Source: CAYFXE01 sp964347035
Lineage (GTDB): Bacteria > Acidobacteriota > Aminicenantia > Aminicenantales > Aminicenantaceae
Length of the DNA stretch: 26,693 bases
Reading direction: 5' to 3'
Assembly: GCA_964347035.1 (NCBI GenBank)
Contig: CAYFXE010000040.1
Location: 1-26,693, forward strand
Within the stretch, counting starts at the first letter, position 1. Every line of letters begins with the position of its first letter. Below the pieces are notes generated by a model that was given only the letters and a program-made list of their open reading frames with translations, was not told where the DNA came from and ran no database searches. Shown here in pieces: positions 23,497 to 26,693 of the stretch. The translations under genes and the position numbers were made by a program.

Positions 23497-23949
23497 TTAA
23501 AAGTAATAGATAAAACCAAACCCAATCATCAACTCCGTTCCCCGATCAGGAGTAAAGTCAAGCAACGGAACGATATCAAGATAAACATCCAGGGGGATTT
23601 TTTCGAACACATAACATAAACCCACCGGAAAACGGATTCCGACCCGATCCTGGTGTCTTGTCTTGATTCTTCCTCCGACGCCGTAATACAGAAAAAGCTT
23701 GACATCCGGGACTTGGACGAGGCGGTGGTTGTGGATCAGATAGTCGGCATGGAAATGGAGGGAGCCGCTGTGGACGATCGACCAAGCCACCCCTCCGGAA
23801 ACAGCGGTTTTGCCTCCCGTCCAATTCTTAATACTGAACCCACACGGCTCACCAATAATGAGGCCAAATCCCAAACCGCGGTTTTCAGCGGTGGCAAGTC
23901 CAGCGAAAAGCGAAACGAGAAGGGCTGAGACCAAAAAGAATTTCTTCAT
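23497..23949 (-). CDS. Small outer-membrane beta-barrel candidate, paralog 1
   Basis: This 150-residue exported protein has the signal peptide MKKFFLVSALLVSLFAGLATA. The mature part alternates hydrophobic and polar residues in short strands (GLGFGLIIGEPCGFSIKNW, then YLYYGVGGRI-like segments) and ends in GFGFIYYF. A C-terminal aromatic residue is typical of outer-membrane barrels, here probably eight strands. The start at 23949 gives the same length as the neighbouring paralog; an in-frame ATG at 23973 is less likely. The role is unknown. A promoter-like pair lies at 23993-24020, between it and its paralog, so it may be expressed separately. Confidence 0.8.
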   Translation of the reverse strand: MKKFFLVSALLVSLFAGLATAENRGLGFGLIIGEPCGFSIKNWTGGKTAVSGGVAWSIVHSGSLHFHADYLIHNHRLVQVPDVKLFLYYGVGGRIKTRHQDRVGIRFPVGLCYVFEKIPLDVYLDIVPLLDFTPDRGTELMIGFGFIYYF

Positions 23950-23992
23950 CGTCATTAATTTTCTCGTAATCAAAATCGAGATATGAAAAATG

Positions 23993-24020
23993 ATTTTATC
24001 TAATACCGAATTAAAATCAA
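23993..24020 (-). promoter_or_regulatory. Sigma70-type promoter, minus strand
   Basis: TTGATT (24020-24015), a 16-base spacer and TAAAAT (23998-23993) precede the barrel gene starting at 23949. The leader would be about 35 bases. Confidence 0.4.
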
Positions 24021-24035
24021 GGAAAAATAGAAGAT

Positions 24036-24082
24036 AAAAAGGGGCCTAACTCCTTTCTCAAAAAAGACGCCTGTCCCCCCTT
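24036..24082. repeat. GGGGACAGGCGTC-type element, possible terminator
   Basis: On the minus strand, AAGGGG (with GGACAGGCGTC and a T-run) and later CCCCTT followed by TTTATC bracket about 35 bases just after the stop of the barrel gene at 24088. It could form a weak terminator with a large loop, or be a third type of dispersed GGGG-anchored repeat. The stem is short. Confidence 0.4.
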
Positions 24083-24087
24083 ATTAT

Positions 24088-24540
24088 TTAGAAATAGTAT
24101 CGGAAGCCAACTCCTCCTGTCACTCTGAATTCTGTGGCCGGAGCGAGGTCAAGAACAGGTCCTAGCTCTAGAAAAAGCTCTATCGGTGCTTTTTCAACAA
24201 AGTAGGAAATTCCCACTGGGATTCGAACGCCAACCCTCTCTCTTCGCTTGGTCCTGATTCTGCCTCCTATGCCGTAGTGAATGGCGAGTTGACCTTTCTC
24301 AACTTCGACAATACGGAAATTATGGATCAAGTAGTCGACATGAAGATGGAATGATCCCCTATGCTCAAAAGACCAGGCTATTCCGCCGTCTACCGCGGTT
24401 TTGCTTCCCGTCCAGCTCTTAAAACTGATCCCGGTCGGTTCCCCCAGAATAATACCTAAACCAAACCCCCTTTGTTGGGCCAAACTGAGTCCAGGAATAA
24501 ACAAAATGACTAAAAAAAGAATCACCACTGATCTTCTCAT
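24088..24540 (-). CDS. Small outer-membrane beta-barrel candidate, paralog 2
   Basis: This has 150 residues, with the signal peptide MRRSVVILFLVILFIPGLSLA and a mature barrel-like domain ending GVGFRYYF. It aligns end to end without large gaps to the gene at 23497-23949. Shared blocks include GEPxGxSxKxWTGxKTAVxGGxAWS, DYLIHN and GRI/RIPVG, and about half of the residues look identical by eye. It is the product of a tandem duplication. A possible promoter (TAGAAA, 17 bases, TATACT at 24622-24617) and the ribosome site GGAG lie upstream. Function is unknown; a periplasm-facing structural or adhesive role cannot be told from the sequence. Confidence 0.82.
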   Translation of the reverse strand: MRRSVVILFLVILFIPGLSLAQQRGFGLGIILGEPTGISFKSWTGSKTAVDGGIAWSFEHRGSFHLHVDYLIHNFRIVEVEKGQLAIHYGIGGRIRTKRRERVGVRIPVGISYFVEKAPIELFLELGPVLDLAPATEFRVTGGVGFRYYF

Positions 24541-24616
24541 TTTTAAAACTCCAAAAAAAGTGAACTTGTCAATTGGAAAAAAGTCTCTTCGTGTTCCATG
24601 TTTCTTGTCTATTCTA

Positions 24617-24645
24617 AGTATAGTGAACTAAAAAATCTGTTTCTA
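24617..24645 (-). promoter_or_regulatory. Possible promoter for barrel paralog 2
   Basis: TAGAAA (24645-24640), a 17-base spacer and TATACT (24622-24617) are read on the minus strand. The octamer AGTGAACT occurs next to the -10 box (24622-24629) and again in the leader (24559-24566), which could be a pair of operator sites. Support is weak. Confidence 0.25.
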
Positions 24646-24713
24646 TATTTTTGTCGCAGGAAAGCAGAAGACGATGGGTGACAATATTTTAAGAAAATAT
24701 AAAAGACAAAATA

Positions 24714-24728
24714 GAACCGTCCCCCTTT
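24714..24728 (-). repeat. GGGGGACGGTTC repeat, right copy (inverted)
   Basis: On the minus strand AAAGGGGGACGGTTC, the inverted partner of the copy at 23338-23350 with one extra G. Together they bracket the two barrel genes. It lies 36 bases beyond the vapC stop. Confidence 0.6.
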
Positions 24729-24764
24729 CGTTAGTTTGATGTGGCCGACAGACAAATAGTGTGC

Positions 24765-25199
24765 TCAGGCAGTGGGATCAATCGGTTCTAGGAAGGAAAA
24801 TCGATGGAAGTCAGTATCTCTGGTGTAAATCCTGGCGATTCCATGCTCTCGCATCAATATCGCTGTTTGGGCATCATGCACCAGGTTACCACTCAAAGAC
24901 GGCATGCTTTTTATGACTTTTGCAGCCACGTCAGCATGCCTCTCGGCAGGTATAAGAATCCCCAGGGCGGGTGAGGAGAGGAGGGCTTCGACGAAGCTCC
25001 AAGCCTTGCCGACAGACCAAGGCTGGCGGAACACTCTCGGATGCGTGCTTATTCGCAGGAATTCATACAGAATACCCCAGGTCACATACCAGGCCGTAGA
25101 CTGGCTACGCCATTCCTCGATGAGTTCATAGCAGCGTGGGTGAAAGTTCGAGTCGCTATCTGCAGCGTAGACTAGGATATTGGTATCAACGACAAACAC
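24765..25199 (-). CDS. vapC: PIN-domain ribonuclease toxin, VapC family
   Basis: This is a 144-residue PIN-domain protein. VDTNILVYAAD carries the first acidic residue (Asp5). Glu46 (LYEF), Asp109 (VHDA) and Asp128/Asp130 (TRDTDF) complete the metal-binding set. VapC toxins cut tRNA or rRNA when the antitoxin is lost. The start is GTG at 25199, sharing one base with the vapB stop, so the two are coupled. All catalytic acids are present, so the toxin should be active. A decayed copy of its 3' end lies at about 25728-25777. Confidence 0.9.
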   Translation of the reverse strand: MFVVDTNILVYAADSDSNFHPRCYELIEEWRSQSTAWYVTWGILYEFLRISTHPRVFRQPWSVGKAWSFVEALLSSPALGILIPAERHADVAAKVIKSMPSLSGNLVHDAQTAILMREHGIARIYTRDTDFHRFSFLEPIDPTA

Positions 25200-25432
25200 T
25201 ATCGGCCCTCCATAGCCTGATACAAGGCATCCCGATCAGCAATATCCACCAACGATCCTCCACTCTTGAATTTAGGGAGAGGTGGCAATTTCTTCGGAGG
25301 CCTCTCGGATTGAAGCAGGAGCCGAAGAGCAGATTCCACAAGTTCAGACATCGTACACCCTCGACGGACTGCTTCTTTCTTCAGAAGAGCCATGACAGAA
25401 TCTTCGATCTTCAACGTCGTCTTTACTTTCAT
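25199..25432 (-). CDS. vapB: Ribbon-helix-helix antitoxin, VapB family
   Basis: This 77-residue antitoxin neutralises the PIN toxin encoded right after it. MKVKTTLKIEDSVMALLKKEAVRRGCTMSELVESALRLLL is a ribbon-helix-helix DNA-binding domain. The Pro/Lys-rich linker and the C-terminal end (SGGSLVDIADRDALYQAM) would wrap the toxin. The ATG at 25432 is chosen because the fold begins there; in-frame ATGs at 25468 and 25444 lie within the promoter and operator. The predicted start of transcription (about 25433) makes a leaderless mRNA possible. Autoregulation through the adjacent palindrome is likely. Confidence 0.9.
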   Translation of the reverse strand: MKVKTTLKIEDSVMALLKKEAVRRGCTMSELVESALRLLLQSERPPKKLPPLPKFKSGGSLVDIADRDALYQAMEGR

Positions 25433-25464
25433 ACATATAACCATACAATATGTATGGCTGTATG
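25430..25464. promoter_or_regulatory. Palindromic vapBC operator
   Basis: CCATACA (25441-25447) and TGTATGG (25451-25457) form a perfect inverted repeat around ATA. Further half-sites CATACA (25430-25435) and TGTATG (25459-25464) flank it. The repeats overlap the -10 box, the spacer and the vapB start codon, as expected for a ribbon-helix-helix autorepressor site. Confidence 0.7.
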
Positions 25465-25468
25465 TCAA
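25440..25468 (-). promoter_or_regulatory. vapBC promoter
   Basis: A perfect TTGACA (25468-25463), a 17-base spacer and TATGGT (25445-25440) are read on the minus strand. The operator palindrome fills the spacer. Predicted initiation is within one or two bases of the vapB ATG at 25432. Confidence 0.6.
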
Positions 25469-25596
25469 TGACCATAAAATGATTTGATTTCTCGTCTGTA
25501 AAGAAGCTGTCAGGTTCTGTTGATAATTTTGCTTTTACAAAGGAAATTTGAACCGCTTCATACTATGATGACGTGTATATAAGGAAAAATTCTTGT

Positions 25597-25659
25597 TTAC
25601 TTCTTTTTTTCCATCTCTGGCAAGAAGTTCTCCAAGGCCCAGATCAGAAATTTATAAGA
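25597..25659 (-). pseudogene. Remnant of a TolB-like propeller gene 3' end
   Basis: On the minus strand the last codons read IWALENFLPEMEKKK and stop at 25597. The neighbouring intact gene ends IWVMENFLPKMDKKK. Downstream DNA is also alike (25560-25596 with 25774-25809). Only about 20 codons are left, with no start, so it is a fragment of a tandem copy. Confidence 0.7.
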
Positions 25660-25727
25660 GAATTAGGAGCGGGCCTATTTTTTAATGGTGGAGATGATAG
25701 AACCGTCTCCACTTCTAGACAGTTGGT

Positions 25728-25777
25728 TCAATCGGTTCGAGGAAAGGAAATCAATGGAAAGCTGACTCGTATCTTAC
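25728..25777 (-). pseudogene. Remnant of a vapC 3' end
   Basis: The stretch containing TCAATCGGTTCGAGGAAAGG and the following 25 bases matches the end of vapC (from 24769; TCAATCGGTTCTAGGAAGG) with small insertions and substitutions that break the frame. About 50 bases of similarity are visible. It lies directly after the TolB-like gene. Confidence 0.55.
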
Positions 25778-25811
25778 TATGCAGAAGCGTATATCAGGAA
25801 AAAATTCTCGT

Positions 25812-26693
25812 TTATTTCTTTTTATCCATCTTAGGCAGGAAGTTTTCCATCACCCAGATTTCATTCTCTACGTTGGTGGTGTTGAAGACGATTTGTCTTC
25901 CATCAGGATGGATTTTGAATTCTCCCCAGTGTTTCTCTGATTGCCAGAGCTTTTGGGGTGCTCCTCTCTCTAGAGAGATTTTCCATAGACTCGTGCCCCT
26001 TTTTTCTGTTTTCGTAAAGAGTACATATTCACCATCAGGTGTCCAGGCCACAGCTCTGATCCTTTCGGATTTGCGAAGCTGGAGAAATTTCCGGGCATCA
26101 TCGCCCGAGCTGGGCATAATCCAGAGACTTTCTTCGTTTGTCTTAGGATCGCGAATACGAAAAACCAGTCTTTCTCCATCAGGAGAGAGAGCTAGAGGCC
26201 TATAATATGTTCGAGTCTTTAATAAATTGGGAATGCTGTAGATTTCTTTTTCTTTTCCCGAATCAATTTCGTACCTCAGGATGCTATCCCGGGTTATATA
26301 AAAAATGCTCCTTCCATCTGGAGACCATTCACAATTGATTGTTCCCCACATTCCCACTCTTACCGGAGGTCCAAAGGCATACTCGACCAGAGTTTTTACC
26401 TCTCCGCTCTGAACGTCAATCTGGTAAAGACCACCCTGATAATTCTCAGGTCTAGATCCCTTAATGGTGCCCGTGACAACTATAGAGCGTCCGTCAGGAG
26501 ACCAGCGTGGATTGCGGATTCTCCTGAGTTCGCAGGGAACTTCTCTGTCCTTTCCGGATTGGAATGAGTGGATATGGAGAACATGTTCAAACACACCCGG
26601 TCCTTCAGGTTTAGTTTTTTCTATGACGTAGGCTAAGTATTTTCCATCCGGGGACCATTCAGGATTAAAACTGGATCCCACGATGGGCTGTTT
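25812..26693 (-). CDS. TolB-like beta-propeller protein, 5' end outside the window
   Basis: This is the C-terminal 293 residues of a propeller protein whose frame stays open to the window edge. The apparent start at 26681 is an internal GTG. Six or more repeats with the TolB/PD40 signature are visible: WSPDGKYLAY, WSPDGRSIVV, WSPDGRSIFY, LSPDGERLVF, WTPDGEYVLF, HPDGRQIVF. The end NEIWVMENFLPKMDKKK is typical of large propeller proteins, some fused to kinases or peptidases, in Acidobacteriota and Aminicenantes. What the missing N-terminal part carries cannot be told. Function is probably protein interaction or peptidase-associated; no catalytic motif is in view. Confidence 0.85.
   Translation of the reverse strand, partial: KQPIVGSSFNPEWSPDGKYLAYVIEKTKPEGPGVFEHVLHIHSFQSGKDREVPCELRRIRNPRWSPDGRSIVVTGTIKGSRPENYQGGLYQIDVQSGEVKTLVEYAFGPPVRVGMWGTINCEWSPDGRSIFYITRDSILRYEIDSGKEKEIYSIPNLLKTRTYYRPLALSPDGERLVFRIRDPKTNEESLWIMPSSGDDARKFLQLRKSERIRAVAWTPDGEYVLFTKTEKRGTSLWKISLERGAPQKLWQSEKHWGEFKIHPDGRQIVFNTTNVENEIWVMENFLPKMDKKK

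Larger units (their letters stand above)
25469..25811. other. Gap with duplicated and decayed gene ends
   Basis: These 343 bases have no intact gene. They contain a remnant of a TolB-like 3' end (25597-25659), a decayed GGAGACGGTTC copy in a small hairpin (GTGGAGA at 25688-25694, TCTCCAC at 25706-25712) and a remnant of a vapC 3' end (about 25728-25777). No promoter for the TolB-like gene is expected here, since it reads leftward into the gap. Confidence 0.65.

Noticed and set aside
24559..24629. Direct repeat AGTGAACT, two copies 63 bases apart
   Set aside because: Eight bases twice in an AT-rich leader is weak evidence for an operator; mentioned only with the promoter entry.
20884..25811. 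CRISPR array suggested by the many short repeats
   Set aside because: The repeats are inverted, irregularly spaced and of several types; there are no equal-length spacers and no cas genes.
25573..26205. Plus-strand open frame of 210 codons
   Set aside because: Antisense to the TolB-like repeats and spanning the decayed duplication; no plausible domain.

Overview
The window looks like chromosome from a Gram-negative-type (diderm) bacterium of middling GC content. Supporting signs are a Wzm/Wzt-type polysaccharide exporter, an ADP-heptose adenylyltransferase, SurA/PpiC periplasmic chaperones and several outer-membrane beta-barrel candidates. The mix of a DUF5916 protein, TolB-like propellers, a pyruvoyl-dependent arginine decarboxylase and a b'/b-type ATP synthase cluster fits the Acidobacteriota/Aminicenantes neighbourhood. 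That placement is inferred from gene content, not from a database match.

Region 1 (1-11510) is a dense plus-strand block. A receiver-domain protein whose phospho-acceptor Asp is replaced by Glu comes first. accD and folC follow, overlapping by ATGA. Next is an F-type ATP synthase cluster in the order b', b, delta, alpha, gamma, beta, epsilon, without the a and c subunits. A TrmN6-like tRNA methyltransferase and an ABC-2 polysaccharide exporter (permease, then ATPase with a Wzt-like C-terminal domain) continue it. From 2937 to 11510 every gene overlaps or nearly abuts the next, so co-transcription is likely.

Region 2 (11511-15475) holds a DUF2061 membrane protein, an RfaE2-like nucleotidyltransferase, a 365-base gap, a small unknown protein and a large DUF5916 CBM9-plus-barrel protein. 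The gap carries a convincing minus-strand terminator and a matching minus-strand promoter but no recognised gene. It is the best candidate here for an undescribed transcript or micropeptide. Region 3 (15476-20883) is mfd followed by two PpiC/SurA-type peptidyl-prolyl isomerase genes.

Region 4 (20884-26693) is an accessory-looking stretch, mostly on the minus strand. It holds pdaD, a membrane-anchored unknown protein, a polytopic membrane protein with an internal duplication (plus strand), two paralogous small outer-membrane proteins, a VapBC toxin-antitoxin pair with a palindromic operator, and the 3' part of a TolB-like propeller gene. Its intergenic spaces are full of inverted repeats with GGGGTCAGAC, GGGGACGGTTC, GGGGACAGGCGTC and GTCATTCCTGCG cores, which look like REP/MITE-type elements; no transposase is present. 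Degraded copies of the 3' ends of the TolB-like gene and vapC between 25560 and 25780 record a tandem duplication followed by deletion.

Several good sigma70-type promoters can be read (178-206, 11534-11561, 12738-12766, 22198-22226, 25440-25468). Some lie so close to their start codons that very short or absent 5' leaders are implied. No rRNA, tRNA, CRISPR array, integrase or transposase was found.
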